Origin: Exiguobacterium acetylicum DSM 20416
GTDB taxonomy: Bacteria > Bacillota > Bacilli > Exiguobacteriales > Exiguobacteriaceae
Direction of reading: 5' to 3'
NCBI RefSeq assembly: GCF_000702605.1
Contig: NZ_JNIR01000001.1
Coordinates: forward strand, 734,501 to 798,500
Length of the DNA: 64,000 nt
Part shown: positions 37,852 through 47,263 of the stretch, in pieces
Layout of the letters: the number at the start of each line of letters is the position of its first letter
Numbering within the stretch: the first letter of the stretch is position 1
Position numbers and translations under genes: made by a program
The notes under the pieces: generated by a model
Databases searched by the model: none
The model's input: the letters and a program-made list of their open reading frames with translations, nothing else
Told to the model about the DNA's origin: nothing

Positions 37852-38217
37852 TATTTATTCCCCTCCTTTCACTATTCACTATACGTGTCGCTGACAAAGG
37901 AGACTTGATTCTTTGCATACGAATTAAGTCGATTGGTGAGAGTCATCATTGTGGACAATTTATATTATCTTCTTTTTTAAAAAGAAGTAAAAGCTTCTAC
38001 TCCGTCAGATGAACTTATGAATCCGGTTTCACGCTTCGACGCACAGACGTAACAAATTATGTAGAAACAAGCTATATCAAACTTTCTGCATAATTTTCAG
38101 AATATTCTCCAGATAAACTCCTAGCACGAGCTCTTAAACGTATGGTATTCTTTCGAACGAAGTACTTCATCTGCTTAGGGAGCGGATCAAGTCGATCATC
38201 ATCAGTGGGGGTTTATT
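37852..38217. other. 366-bp intergenic region between the divergent AraC regulator and brnQ
   Basis: It holds the leader of both genes and a CodY-like box. I looked for a T-box leader (specifier and antiterminator) and saw none. No convincing small gene is present. Confidence 0.7.
38092..38106 (+). promoter_or_regulatory. CodY box upstream of brnQ
   Basis: AATTTTCAGAATATT matches the CodY consensus AATTTTCWGAAAATT at 14 of 15 positions. It lies 112 bp before the start codon. CodY repression of branched-chain amino acid uptake is well established in Bacillus. Confidence 0.72.
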
Positions 38218-39558
38218 ATGTCTAAAACTGTTCCAACATCATTTATCATCGTCATCGGTATGATGCTCTTCGCCTTGTTCTTCGGGGCAGGCAATCTCAT
38301 CTTTCCACCGATGCTCGGACAGCTCGCAGGGGAGCATGTCTGGGTCGCCAATGCCGGTTTCCTCGTTACCGGTGTCGGTCTACCATTGCTAGCGATTCTC
38401 GCTTTCGCGTACTCAGGGGAACGCGATCTACAAGCGATGGCGTCACGTGTCCATCCCGCATTCGGAATCGGGTTCTCGGTCATCTTGTATCTGGCAATCG
38501 GACCATTCTTTGCGATTCCACGCGCCGGAACGGTCTCATATGAGATCGGAATCAAGCCATTCTTCAGTGAGTCAACGAGCCACTGGCCTTTACTCATCTT
38601 CACGGTCTTGTTCTACACGGTCGCTTGTCTTTTGTCGTTGAACCCGACGAAGATCGTCGATGTTGTCGGTAAGGTACTGACACCAATCAAGATTACGTTC
38701 ATCGGTCTCTTGATCGTCGTCGCCGTCCTTCATCCAATCGGAAGTTTTCAGAATCCTTTGAAGACATATCAGTCGAATGCCTTCTTTAACGGTTTCCAAG
38801 AAGGATACATGACACTGGATGCACTTGGGGCCTTCGTCTTCGGTATCATCATCATCGCAGCGATCAAGGAAAAAGGCGTCACGTCAAAGCGACAGTTGTT
38901 GCTGATTTGTACGAAAGCGTCCTTGATTGCAGCAGCTTTGCTAGCAATCACGTATTCGGCGCTTGCCTTCATGGGTGCTTCGAGTGTCTCGGAAATCGGA
39001 CAACTGGCGAATGGCGCAGAAATCTTGTCGGCTGTGTCGGATCATTACTTCGGTGAATACGGTGCGATCTTGCTCGGTCTGATGATCACGGTAGCCTGTA
39101 TGACGACAAGCGTCGGTTTGATCACGGCCTGTGCATCGTTCTTCTCGGCACTCGTGCCAAAAATCTCGTACGTCAAATGGACGATTGGTTTATCGGTCTT
39201 CAGCGCACTCGTCGCGAACATCGGTCTGAATCAATTGCTCGCCGTCTCAAAACCAGTCTTGATGACGCTTTATCCACTGGCGATCTGTCTCATCTTCTTG
39301 ACGTTCTTGCATCCACTCTTTAAAGGCAAACCAGCCGTTTATCAAGGGGCGCTGTGGATGACATTCCTCATCAGCTTGTTTGATGGATTAAAGACAGCAG
39401 GGATCAACGTCTCAGCTGTCACGGACGTGTTCGATGTAGTATTACCGTTTGCTTCCGTCAGTCTCGGGTGGGTCGTTCCAGCGATCATTGGTGGAGTGAT
39501 CGGAGCAGTCGTTGGTAAGAAAACAGCGGAGACACACTCGTCGTCGCGTATTGCTTAA
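38218..39558 (+). CDS. brnQ: Branched-chain amino acid transporter BrnQ (LIVCS family)
   Basis: This 446-residue protein has 12 hydrophobic segments and the LIVCS N-terminal signature FALFFGAGNLIFPPMLG. It imports leucine, isoleucine and valine with sodium or protons. The RBS is GTGGGGG. It is a single-gene unit closed by a terminator, with a CodY box upstream. Confidence 0.96.
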   Translation: MSKTVPTSFIIVIGMMLFALFFGAGNLIFPPMLGQLAGEHVWVANAGFLVTGVGLPLLAILAFAYSGERDLQAMASRVHPAFGIGFSVILYLAIGPFFAIPRAGTVSYEIGIKPFFSESTSHWPLLIFTVLFYTVACLLSLNPTKIVDVVGKVLTPIKITFIGLLIVVAVLHPIGSFQNPLKTYQSNAFFNGFQEGYMTLDALGAFVFGIIIIAAIKEKGVTSKRQLLLICTKASLIAAALLAITYSALAFMGASSVSEIGQLANGAEILSAVSDHYFGEYGAILLGLMITVACMTTSVGLITACASFFSALVPKISYVKWTIGLSVFSALVANIGLNQLLAVSKPVLMTLYPLAICLIFLTFLHPLFKGKPAVYQGALWMTFLISLFDGLKTAGINVSAVTDVFDVVLPFASVSLGWVVPAIIGGVIGAVVGKKTAETHSSSRIA

Positions 39559-39561
39559 AAA

Positions 39562-39607
39562 TTAAGTCCCTTCACTCAGATTACACTGGGTGAAGGGACT
39601 TTTTTGT
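39562..39607 (+). terminator. Intrinsic terminator after brnQ
   Basis: AAGTCCCTTCACTCAG pairs with CTGGGTGAAGGGACTT (one mismatch), ending in six T. Confidence 0.92.
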
Positions 39608-39681
39608 TGTGACGGTGCAACGTACTTTAGCAACAGTTGTTGACAAAAACCGGTAGAGTGATGCTATAGTGTTAACGAAAA

Positions 39682-39696
39682 TGATATTCATTATCA
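39682..39696 (+). promoter_or_regulatory. Fur box A, before the Btr-like regulator
   Basis: TGATATTCATTATCA matches the 7-1-7 Fur motif TGATAATNATTATCA at all but one position. Confidence 0.82.
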
Positions 39697-39767
39697 ATTA
39701 GGGAAATTCAAAGTTGATATACGAAAAAAAGTATCAGGTAGCAAATGTTTTTAGGAGTGAGTTGGAA

Positions 39768-41246
39768 ATGACAGAAGCACTACATACATTTCGAGTGAGG
39801 AAACACGCATTACAAACAGGAGGACAATTGGCGTTACGTCCGAGTTTGATCGTCGTCATACAAGGCGCTGGCATTACCTACACGGAAAGAAAACGTCTAG
39901 AGGCGGGAGAAGCCTGTTTCGTCAAGAAATCAGGTGAACGATTCATCGTTCAGGAGGGGCATTGTCTTTTGTATCAGTTAGAGGTTGAACTGACGCCATT
40001 TCCAATCTTCCGACAACCAACGAATGAACTAGTGGAGTGCTTAGAACGAATGCACAGTTGTCCAGAAACAATAACCGGTTCTCTTAGACAGCATCGCTAT
40101 CTGTATCAACTGCTGGAGCAATTAAGTGAACGTCGTCATGAGCAGACGTTTGAGGAAGTGACGTCCCAGTGGTTAGAAGAACTCGGGAAATCAAGAACAG
40201 TCAGTGACTTGGCAAATGAGTTGAATATGTCACTGCCGACGTTTTCCCGCCAATTCAAAAAGCACTACGATCAATCACCCAAGGAACTGGTTCATCAATT
40301 GCGGATGCAACGGGCGAAGGAGTGGATGATTGCACATCCAGATTGGACGATTGCTGAGATCGCAGAACGTGTATCAATCAATGATGAATTTTATTTCAGC
40401 CGTCTCTTTAAAAAACGTGAGGGACTATCACCAAGTCAGTACCGGAAACGGTTGATTCCACGGGTCGGAATTTGGAGTCAAGCGTTGTTGCAAGATCACT
40501 TATTGGCACTTGGCATTCAACCTGTCATCGCACCGACTTTTCCGACACAATATCGTTCGAACGGTGTGCCAGACTATTTAAGTGAACTCGAAGGTACGCA
40601 ACTATACGACGCGTCAACAACGATTTTACCGGAATGGTTCGAGACATCAAATCTCGATCTCGTTTTACGGACACCGATACGAGGTGAATCACTATCTATG
40701 TTAATGTCTTGTCCGGTCATCGATATTCCGAAACAAACTTGTTGGAAGGGTTACTTGTATGCTGTTGCTACGGCAACCGATACGCTTGAGCGAACGACTG
40801 ACATCATCAACGAAGTCGAGACGCTTGAAACAATTGTGAAGCAACAGTTCGAATTCAATCGGAATGTGACATGGGCCGTCATTTGGATCAGAGACTCAGA
40901 AATCCGACTGTACGGACGAACAGGGCATACGATGTTGGATTTTCTGTTCAGTGAAATCGGTTTACAAGCCGTGGAAGGACTTCCGCATGCCGTCTACATG
41001 ACGATCGACTTAGAAACATTACAGCAGTTGGATCCGGATGGTCTGTTCATACTGTGGAGTCAACCTGCAGATGTGGAACGAATTCGAGGAACGAGGGTGT
41101 GGCAAACGCTTCGTGCCGTTAGGACGGGGCGTATATTTTACCCAGACAGTGTCGATTGGGATCCGTGGGGACCACTTGGGAGAATGCATATGTTACGTCA
41201 ATTGCATACGTATATCAGCGATAGTAACTGTTTTGTTTGTCCATGA
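39768..41246 (+). CDS. AraC regulator fused to a siderophore-binding domain (Btr-like)
   Basis: This 492-residue protein has an N-terminal cupin-like region (1-130), an AraC double helix-turn-helix (about 140-240; SDLANELNMSLPTFSRQFKK and IAERVSINDEFYFSRLFKK), and a C-terminal periplasmic-binding-protein-like domain (245-492). In Bacillus subtilis, Btr of this layout binds a siderophore in the cytosol and activates its uptake operon. Here the partner is most likely the product of the adjacent asb cluster. ATG 39768 follows TAGGAGTGA; an upstream TTG 39714 lacks an RBS. A Fur box precedes it. Confidence 0.9.
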   Translation: MTEALHTFRVRKHALQTGGQLALRPSLIVVIQGAGITYTERKRLEAGEACFVKKSGERFIVQEGHCLLYQLEVELTPFPIFRQPTNELVECLERMHSCPETITGSLRQHRYLYQLLEQLSERRHEQTFEEVTSQWLEELGKSRTVSDLANELNMSLPTFSRQFKKHYDQSPKELVHQLRMQRAKEWMIAHPDWTIAEIAERVSINDEFYFSRLFKKREGLSPSQYRKRLIPRVGIWSQALLQDHLLALGIQPVIAPTFPTQYRSNGVPDYLSELEGTQLYDASTTILPEWFETSNLDLVLRTPIRGESLSMLMSCPVIDIPKQTCWKGYLYAVATATDTLERTTDIINEVETLETIVKQQFEFNRNVTWAVIWIRDSEIRLYGRTGHTMLDFLFSEIGLQAVEGLPHAVYMTIDLETLQQLDPDGLFILWSQPADVERIRGTRVWQTLRAVRTGRIFYPDSVDWDPWGPLGRMHMLRQLHTYISDSNCFVCP

Positions 41247-41278
41247 AGAATGAAAAGAAAATCCATGTCACTCATCAT

Positions 41279-41293
41279 TGATAATGATTATCA
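41279..41293 (+). promoter_or_regulatory. Fur box B, perfect 7-1-7 match
   Basis: TGATAATGATTATCA matches the Bacillus Fur 15-mer at every position, and 17 of 19 of the classical 19-bp box. A weak promoter (ATGTCA 41265-41270, TATCAT 41289-41294, 18-bp spacing) overlaps it. Confidence 0.9.
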
Positions 41294-41311
41294 TTACAGG
41301 TGGAGTTCACA

Positions 41312-41401
41312 ATGAGGCAGAGAAGGCTGATAAATGAACCTAAAAAGTCGTCGCCTTGTCGTACGAATGTTAGGAAGGATCGTTTGTTTGATTGGTGTTA
41401 A
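41312..41401 (+). CDS. Possible 29-residue basic peptide gene (uncertain)
   Basis: ATG 41312 has AGGTGGAG 6 nt upstream. The product starts MRQRRLINEPKK, is basic and ends in DWC. It has no membrane segment. It may be a real Fur-controlled peptide or a chance frame within a small RNA. Confidence 0.3.
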   Translation: MRQRRLINEPKKSSPCRTNVRKDRLFDWC

Positions 41402-41503
41402 ATCTCACGACGATACGTGACTCCTGGCATTTAATCGATTGTGAAAAAGGATTGAAGGAACTTGAAAACGTTTTACTTAACATAAGTGCGTATACGTACC
41501 ATC

Positions 41504-41526
41504 AAAAACGGGGAAACCCGTTTTTC
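41504..41526 (+). terminator. GNRA-capped hairpin terminator upstream of asbA
   Basis: AAAAACGGG pairs with CCCGTTTTT around a GAAA tetraloop. It could end a short transcript from Fur box B, or be a late terminator of the Btr-like gene. Confidence 0.8.
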
Positions 41527-41539
41527 TATTGATATGGAA

Positions 41540-41554
41540 TGAGAATGATTTTCA
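41540..41554 (+). promoter_or_regulatory. Fur box C, directly before asbA
   Basis: TGAGAATGATTTTCA matches the Fur 15-mer at 13 of 15 positions. It lies 20 bp before the asbA start codon, so it covers the promoter end or the leader. Confidence 0.78.
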
Positions 41555-41573
41555 ATAAGAGGAGGAGTAGAGC

Positions 41574-43268
41574 GTGCGAACATGCGAAGAACAAATCGAG
41601 CGATTAGCGACCGAGGTGACGCTTCAATCGTTCATGAACAGCTACATCAGAGAAGTGAACCCGGGCGAATGGGTCAACGAGAGACCGTTTGATGCATCCG
41701 AGATATCCTCTTTTTATTGGATGAAACCGTATCTCATCGAAATCAAACGTCGTTCCATCATCGGACGCCACGAGATTGGAATAATCCGTGAAAAGACAAA
41801 AAGCGGATGGCGGGAAGTTTCAGCCATGTCCTGTATCATCACCTGTTGCACCAAGCTTCAACAAAAAGATCCGGATCAAACGGACTTACTCTTTCGTGTT
41901 CTTGACAGTCACCGGACAGTGCAATTGATTTTAGAGGAACAACTGGACGCACAAGAGCAAGAGACATTCATCGATTATGAACAACGCTTGTGGTGTGGTC
42001 ATTGGTTCCATCCGACCCCGAAAAGTAGAGTCGGTATGACCGACTGGCAACAAAAGGCGTATGCGCCTGAATTCCGTCAACCGTTTCAACTTCACTATTT
42101 TACAGTACATGAGACATTGCTCGAAGAACGTTCAGGTAGCTATGAGACAATCAGTCAGCTGATGGAAAATCAACAGGCTAACTCGATTCAAGCGACGGCA
42201 CAAGAGCGAATCATTCCAATCCATCCGCTTCAAGCCGAGTATTTGTTGCGTCAGCCAACAGTCGAGCAATGGATTGATCAAGGTATTCTCCGTTATCATG
42301 GCGCATCTGGACCACTTTATAACGCGACTTCATCGATCCGGACCGTCGAAGCACTCGACCGAAGCCATATGTTGAAGTTATCCATACCTGTCCAAGTGAC
42401 GAACTCAAGACGCGTCAATAAGCGGCACGAATTAGAGGCTGGTTATTTGATGCATCGCTTGTTTTGTCATCTGTCTCTTCCTGATACGTTTGACCTCATT
42501 CATGATCCTGCGTATTTAGCGATCCGGACTAAAGAAGAGACCGGATTCGAAGTCATTTTGCGAGAGCCAGCACCCCACGCGGTAAATGTTGCGGCACTCG
42601 TCCAACCAGCATTGCCGGATTCAGAATCACTCCTGTTGCGGCTCATCCGGCAGTCAGGATCAATCGAAACGGAGCATGTCACTCGGTGGTGGAAACAGTA
42701 CTTGGAGTTGACGTTAGGAGCGATCGTCACACTGTATGAGGAACAAGGAATCGGGCTCGAGGCACATCAACAAAATAGTCTCATTACATTTGAAAAAGGA
42801 TGGCCAGTTCGATATCACGTCCGGGATAATCAAGGCTATTACTTAGCAGACACGAATCGAGATTCCTTCATCCTGCTAGAACCGGAGTTGAAGCATACGA
42901 CGTTGTTCTACTCAGAAGAAGTCATTGCTGAGCGTTTGACGTACTACATGATTTGGAACCATCTAGCGAGTGTCATCGACCGATTGGCAGCAGACACATT
43001 ATTGAACGAAGAAGTTGCTATCGCGTTACTGCGTGAATGGTGTCAGGTACGAGTTGAAAATCTAGAAGGGAGAGGCAGAGCTTGGCTTTTGATGTTGTTA
43101 GAATCGTCGACACTTCCATACAAGGCGAATTTACTAACACGCCTTCAAGGACTAGATGAACTCGAAGTCGAGGGGGAACGGGTTTGTTTCGTCGACTTGG
43201 ATAATCCGTTACGGGAGGGAAACTATGCTTTACGACAGCAAAACACGCATCTGCAAACAACTTCTTGA
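41574..43268 (+). CDS. asbA: NRPS-independent siderophore synthetase, AsbA-like (IucA/IucC family)
   Basis: This 564-residue ATP-dependent carboxylate-amine ligase has the IucA/IucC core: FHPTPKSRVG, IPIHPLQAEYLL, NATSSIRT and GIGLEAHQQNSL. In petrobactin synthesis AsbA joins spermidine to citrate. GTG 41574 follows GAGGAGGAG. It is first in a tightly overlapping operon and is preceded by a Fur box. The AsbA role is assigned from gene order and family, since the two paralogues look alike. Confidence 0.9.
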   Translation: MRTCEEQIERLATEVTLQSFMNSYIREVNPGEWVNERPFDASEISSFYWMKPYLIEIKRRSIIGRHEIGIIREKTKSGWREVSAMSCIITCCTKLQQKDPDQTDLLFRVLDSHRTVQLILEEQLDAQEQETFIDYEQRLWCGHWFHPTPKSRVGMTDWQQKAYAPEFRQPFQLHYFTVHETLLEERSGSYETISQLMENQQANSIQATAQERIIPIHPLQAEYLLRQPTVEQWIDQGILRYHGASGPLYNATSSIRTVEALDRSHMLKLSIPVQVTNSRRVNKRHELEAGYLMHRLFCHLSLPDTFDLIHDPAYLAIRTKEETGFEVILREPAPHAVNVAALVQPALPDSESLLLRLIRQSGSIETEHVTRWWKQYLELTLGAIVTLYEEQGIGLEAHQQNSLITFEKGWPVRYHVRDNQGYYLADTNRDSFILLEPELKHTTLFYSEEVIAERLTYYMIWNHLASVIDRLAADTLLNEEVAIALLREWCQVRVENLEGRGRAWLLMLLESSTLPYKANLLTRLQGLDELEVEGERVCFVDLDNPLREGNYALRQQNTHLQTTS

Positions 43269-44850
43269 GAGTCTGTTATTTGAGCGGATTCTTCCTTTTA
43301 CTGAAACGATTGTCGGAACAAAGCATTGTTTTACATTCCACTTAAAAGATAGTGAAGTGACAGTCGAAGGCAAACGTGGTCCGTTCGACCGAATACGGCT
43401 CGACATCAAGACGTTACGCTCATCGAAGTCATCCGGCGTCAATGACTGGTTTGAGTATCTTTTGACGCAATTGCCGATCTCGGACGACTTTCAGGAAGAG
43501 TTGCGACGTACACATGATTTCGATGACTTGTCGCAGCGACATCGTCTACGAATCCACCGAGCAGGCTTCGGTTATGAAGAGTTGGAGCAGACCATCATCG
43601 AAGGGCATCCCTACCATCCTTGCTTCAAATCAAGAATTGGCTTTTCGCATGCCGATCACGAGGCATATGGACCTGAAGCGGGCAATCGCTTCCAGTTGCA
43701 TTGGGTCGCCTCGCCGCCTACGCTCGTTCAAGGAAATGGGATCATGCCGATTCGACGAATACTTGGACAGCATAAACTTCACGGTTTTTTGGAAAAGCTA
43801 GAGAGCTTGAATCGAATCGATTATCAGATTCTTCCTGTCCACCCATGGCAATGGTCACGTATCAAGCAGGAGGTGGCGCAAGTCGGAGGTATCGACTTAG
43901 GAGAAGGCGGGGTATTCGTGCAAGCGACGCAGTCGATTCGAACCGTTTTTTGTCCAGGTCACCCCGAACTACCGCATATCAAATTGCCACTCGACTTGAA
44001 GCAAACGTCAGCCGTTCGGACTTTTGCCGTGCCGAATGTCGTGGCAGCTCCTGCAGTATCGGATTGGTTGAAAAAACAGGCGAGTGAATTGCCGGTGACG
44101 CTGTTATCTGAATTTGCTTCATGCGTCGGCTCGAGCGGTCCACTTGCGGGTCGGGTCGGCTGTGTCTTTCGAGAAAACGTCTTGACGTATGCTCAACCGG
44201 GCGAGCAAGTCATGCCTTTGACGGCACTTGCTCAAATCGAGGTCGACGGAAGACATTTTCTAGGACCGTGGTTGGAACGATATGGTCATGAACGGTGGCT
44301 TCGTCGATTCTTCGTTGTCTATCTCGAACCGATCATCCGACTCGTCACTGAGAAAGGAATCGGTGTGGAAGCTCACGCCCAGAATACGTTACTTGTCTTA
44401 CGGGACGGATGGCCGGAACGGATCATTCTCCGCGATTTTCATGATAGCGTCGAGTTCGTCACCGAGTTACTCGACGATCCATCGGATGTACCCGATTTTA
44501 AGAGGCTACATCCTGATTTTGATGCACCGCTCAACACGTATTACGAAATGTCACACCCGCTTGCCTTACGCGAACTGCTGTACGATACATTATTCGTCTA
44601 TCATTTGACGGAACTAGCGTATCAACTTGAACAGACGGAGAACTTGAGTGAAGCGACGTTCTTTGATTGGATGCATCAGACGATCGAAGGATTGCCGATT
44701 GATCGAGACCGACTAGAACGAATCGGATGGTACGAACAAAGAGTAACAGCAGAAGCCTTACTGGCACCACGGTTTGGTTTGACGAATCAAATCGATGTAA
44801 AGAATTCACTCGTTCAACGAGGAGAGGAAGACGATCATGCTATGGATTGA
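43225..44850 (+). CDS. asbB: NRPS-independent siderophore synthetase, AsbB-like (IucA/IucC family)
   Basis: This 541-residue paralogue of the preceding gene has HPCFKSRIGFS, LPVHPWQWSRI, QATQSIRT and GIGVEAHAQNTLL. AsbB adds the second spermidine or acylated spermidine to citrate. ATG 43225 follows GGGAGGG and overlaps asbA by 44 nt, so the pair is translationally coupled. Confidence 0.9.
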   Translation: MLYDSKTRICKQLLESLLFERILPFTETIVGTKHCFTFHLKDSEVTVEGKRGPFDRIRLDIKTLRSSKSSGVNDWFEYLLTQLPISDDFQEELRRTHDFDDLSQRHRLRIHRAGFGYEELEQTIIEGHPYHPCFKSRIGFSHADHEAYGPEAGNRFQLHWVASPPTLVQGNGIMPIRRILGQHKLHGFLEKLESLNRIDYQILPVHPWQWSRIKQEVAQVGGIDLGEGGVFVQATQSIRTVFCPGHPELPHIKLPLDLKQTSAVRTFAVPNVVAAPAVSDWLKKQASELPVTLLSEFASCVGSSGPLAGRVGCVFRENVLTYAQPGEQVMPLTALAQIEVDGRHFLGPWLERYGHERWLRRFFVVYLEPIIRLVTEKGIGVEAHAQNTLLVLRDGWPERIILRDFHDSVEFVTELLDDPSDVPDFKRLHPDFDAPLNTYYEMSHPLALRELLYDTLFVYHLTELAYQLEQTENLSEATFFDWMHQTIEGLPIDRDRLERIGWYEQRVTAEALLAPRFGLTNQIDVKNSLVQRGEEDDHAMD

Positions 44851-46033
44851 GAAAGAATGGGTGACAGAAGAAGAATTGACGACACATGAACTGGTGAAGC
44901 AATCGTTCATAACGGAAGGGAAGACCGTAGCCATCTGTACGTCAGATACAAAAGCGTGGTTAGCCCTTTGTCTTGCGATGCGCCGAATGAATGGAACGAT
45001 CCTGCCCATTCATCCGGATACGCCAGTTTCCGGTGCTGAGCGTCTAGCGACACAAGCCGGATGTGGTTATTTGATTTATCAAGAGACCATCGTTTCGCTT
45101 CCGGAAGCAGAAAAACGTGCGGGTGGATTGATTCAATTCAGTTCCGGTACAACGGGGCTACCAAAAATCATTCACCGGACATGGGAGTCGATCGAGACGG
45201 AACTGAATGCTTATACGAACAGTTTTCCGCTGACGACGAAAGCGACGATCGTTGCTTGTCCGACGACGCACTCATTCGGATTACTGTGTGGAGTGTTCGC
45301 GACTTTAAGACGTGGAGCAACACCAGTCATCCTACAAGACTTCTCACCGCGTCATGTGCTAGCAATCCATCGTTTGCATCCGGACGCGATCATCTATACG
45401 GCACCGGGACTGGCGTATGCGATGAGTTTGTTCCCGCAAACAGTTCACGCAGTGATGATTTCCGGGATGACATTACCAGAAAAGTGGTTCCGTTCGATTG
45501 AACGGAAGACACATCATTTGCTTCAACAATATGGCTGTTCAGAAATCGGCTGTATCGCACTTCATCCGAATCCGTCGAGTCCGCAAGCGATCGGCTTTCC
45601 ACTAGAGCATCTTGAGATTGAAACTGGAACGAAGGGAAAACCAGCAGAATTAGTCGTTTCGCAACAAGGCGTACGGATCGGTACGAAGGATTTGATGTAC
45701 TTTGAAGACGGGCTGCACTTTCTTAGCCGGCTCGATGAGATGATCAATGTGTCTGGCTTATCCGTCTATCCAGGGGAAGTCGAAGATGTCTTGTATCAGC
45801 TTCCGACCGTCGAGACTGTCGTCGTCTTTAAACGAATGGATGCGTTTCAAGGAGAGCGCGTCTGCGCTCAACTCGTGACGACAGCATCAGAGGAAGAACT
45901 GAAACAACATTGTATGAAGCATCTCGCACCACATCAACGACCGACGGAGTGGCAAATCGTTGAGCAAATCGAGCTGTCTGCGAATGGAAAAGTGAGTAGA
46001 AAACGATTGGAGGAACAAACATGTCCCGTTTAA
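44837..46033 (+). CDS. asbC: 3,4-dihydroxybenzoate-activating adenylate ligase, AsbC-like
   Basis: This 398-residue member of the acyl-adenylate superfamily has the P-loop-like IQFSSGTTGLPK, the YGCSE motif in QQYGCSEIG, the RLDEMINVSG hinge and the catalytic Lys in SANGKVSRKR. It activates 3,4-dihydroxybenzoate and loads it on AsbD. It overlaps asbB by 14 nt and asbD by 13 nt. Confidence 0.9.
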   Translation: MLWIEKEWVTEEELTTHELVKQSFITEGKTVAICTSDTKAWLALCLAMRRMNGTILPIHPDTPVSGAERLATQAGCGYLIYQETIVSLPEAEKRAGGLIQFSSGTTGLPKIIHRTWESIETELNAYTNSFPLTTKATIVACPTTHSFGLLCGVFATLRRGATPVILQDFSPRHVLAIHRLHPDAIIYTAPGLAYAMSLFPQTVHAVMISGMTLPEKWFRSIERKTHHLLQQYGCSEIGCIALHPNPSSPQAIGFPLEHLEIETGTKGKPAELVVSQQGVRIGTKDLMYFEDGLHFLSRLDEMINVSGLSVYPGEVEDVLYQLPTVETVVVFKRMDAFQGERVCAQLVTTASEEELKQHCMKHLAPHQRPTEWQIVEQIELSANGKVSRKRLEEQTCPV

Positions 46034-46272
46034 CGATTGCGCAATTCGAAGATATACTGACAGAACAGCTCGAATGGTCATCATCTGTCGCTGTCTCGAC
46101 AACAGACTCTCTACGAGATGATCTAGGACTCGATTCGATGCGCTTGATTCATCTGTTGCTTCACCTTGAATTGGAACACGGGTTAGTGATTCCCGATGAG
46201 CACATGTCAGCCCTGCCCAAAATGCGAGTAGAAGAGTTGATGTCTGTTTTACAGGAGGTCGCACATGATTAA
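46021..46272 (+). CDS. asbD: Aryl carrier protein, AsbD-like
   Basis: This 83-residue carrier has the phosphopantetheine Ser in DDLGLDSMRLI. It holds 3,4-dihydroxybenzoate as a thioester. It overlaps asbC by 13 nt and asbE by 8 nt. Confidence 0.92.
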   Translation: MSRLTIAQFEDILTEQLEWSSSVAVSTTDSLRDDLGLDSMRLIHLLLHLELEHGLVIPDEHMSALPKMRVEELMSVLQEVAHD

Positions 46273-47263
46273 AGTACACTGTCTCGTCAGTTGCGTCTGC
46301 GAGACGATCAAACGATCGGACGCGGACCATCGTCCCTATTACTTTGGCGTGTGGGACTCTTCGTTCTCCTTGTCAGCCGATTATGTCCTCTCACATCATG
46401 ATGAGAAGATCGATCATCAGGAGATGCTTGTTTGGTATGAACAGCTTTATGGCATACCTGTCGAAGAATGGTATGATCACGAGCAATCAAAGGAACTGAA
46501 TATCGCACATCTTATTAAACGAGTCGAACAGAAAAACGAGGACGAGTCAGTGATTGTCATGTTGGATTTAGCTAGTCTACCTGAGCGCGAAAATAAATTT
46601 CACCATGATGTGTTTCCCCACTACGTCATGTTAGAGGCGACAGAAAATCCGGAAGTATGGCACATGCTTGATCCTGATTTCCGATATGAAGGTGATGTTG
46701 CACGCGAGCGTATTCTGGAAGCGGTACGTCATCCTGCTGTCGCTGGTGGGTTCGCGTTTCAGAGTACGGATGTTCGAATACCGGACGCGACGACGGTAAG
46801 TGCCTATTTCATGAGTTGTCTAAACGTACATCATCCATTGACCGAGGCAGTCAGACGTGTTGTGCATCACTATCGTAAACAACCTGAGGGATTACCGAAT
46901 GCCTTAAAGCAGTTACCTGTCATTGCCATTCGAAAATACGCCTATGAGCATGCATTTGCTTATTTATATGAAACGATTGGACGCGACTTGCAGACATCTG
47001 ATTTTGAAGAATGGACGGATGAGGTTGAAACATTAGTCAATCAATACTCTGTCATCCAGCATCGGGCTGTTAAATATGCTGTAACGCGTCAACCGGAAGT
47101 GTACTTGGAAATCGAACGATTGATCGAAGAACAATGGGCACGGGAGAGTGCAATTAAACGGCAACTCGTCGACACGTTCCATGCGTATCAACGACAGGAG
47201 GGGATTGAACATGAAACTCGCACTTTGCACGATCAGCTATCGGCATCATCTGCGTTCATTTAA
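46265..47263 (+). CDS. asbE: Dihydroxybenzoyl transferase, AsbE-like
   Basis: This 332-residue protein has the length and cluster position of AsbE, which transfers 3,4-dihydroxybenzoate from AsbD to spermidine or a citrate-spermidine conjugate. Visible features are VKVHCLVSCVCETI at the start and LDPDFRYEGDVARERI in the middle. Assignment rests mostly on context. It overlaps asbF by 53 nt. Confidence 0.85.
   Translation: MIKVHCLVSCVCETIKRSDADHRPYYFGVWDSSFSLSADYVLSHHDEKIDHQEMLVWYEQLYGIPVEEWYDHEQSKELNIAHLIKRVEQKNEDESVIVMLDLASLPERENKFHHDVFPHYVMLEATENPEVWHMLDPDFRYEGDVARERILEAVRHPAVAGGFAFQSTDVRIPDATTVSAYFMSCLNVHHPLTEAVRRVVHHYRKQPEGLPNALKQLPVIAIRKYAYEHAFAYLYETIGRDLQTSDFEEWTDEVETLVNQYSVIQHRAVKYAVTRQPEVYLEIERLIEEQWARESAIKRQLVDTFHAYQRQEGIEHETRTLHDQLSASSAFI

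Larger units (their letters stand above)
41247..41573. other. 327-bp intergenic region with two Fur boxes, a short candidate gene and a terminator
   Basis: In order it holds Fur box B, a 29-codon reading frame, about 100 bp of unassigned sequence, a GAAA-capped terminator hairpin, and Fur box C next to the asbA start. The layout suggests an independent Fur-controlled short transcript of about 200-230 nt. Confidence 0.6.

Noticed and set aside
37852-38217. T-box leader for brnQ
   Set aside because: No T-box motif, specifier loop or antiterminator could be found; the CodY box explains regulation better.
41312-41401. Treating the 29-codon frame as a firm gene
   Set aside because: RBS is good, but the likely promoter would start the transcript at or inside that RBS, and the peptide has no recognisable feature. 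Kept only as a low-confidence candidate.
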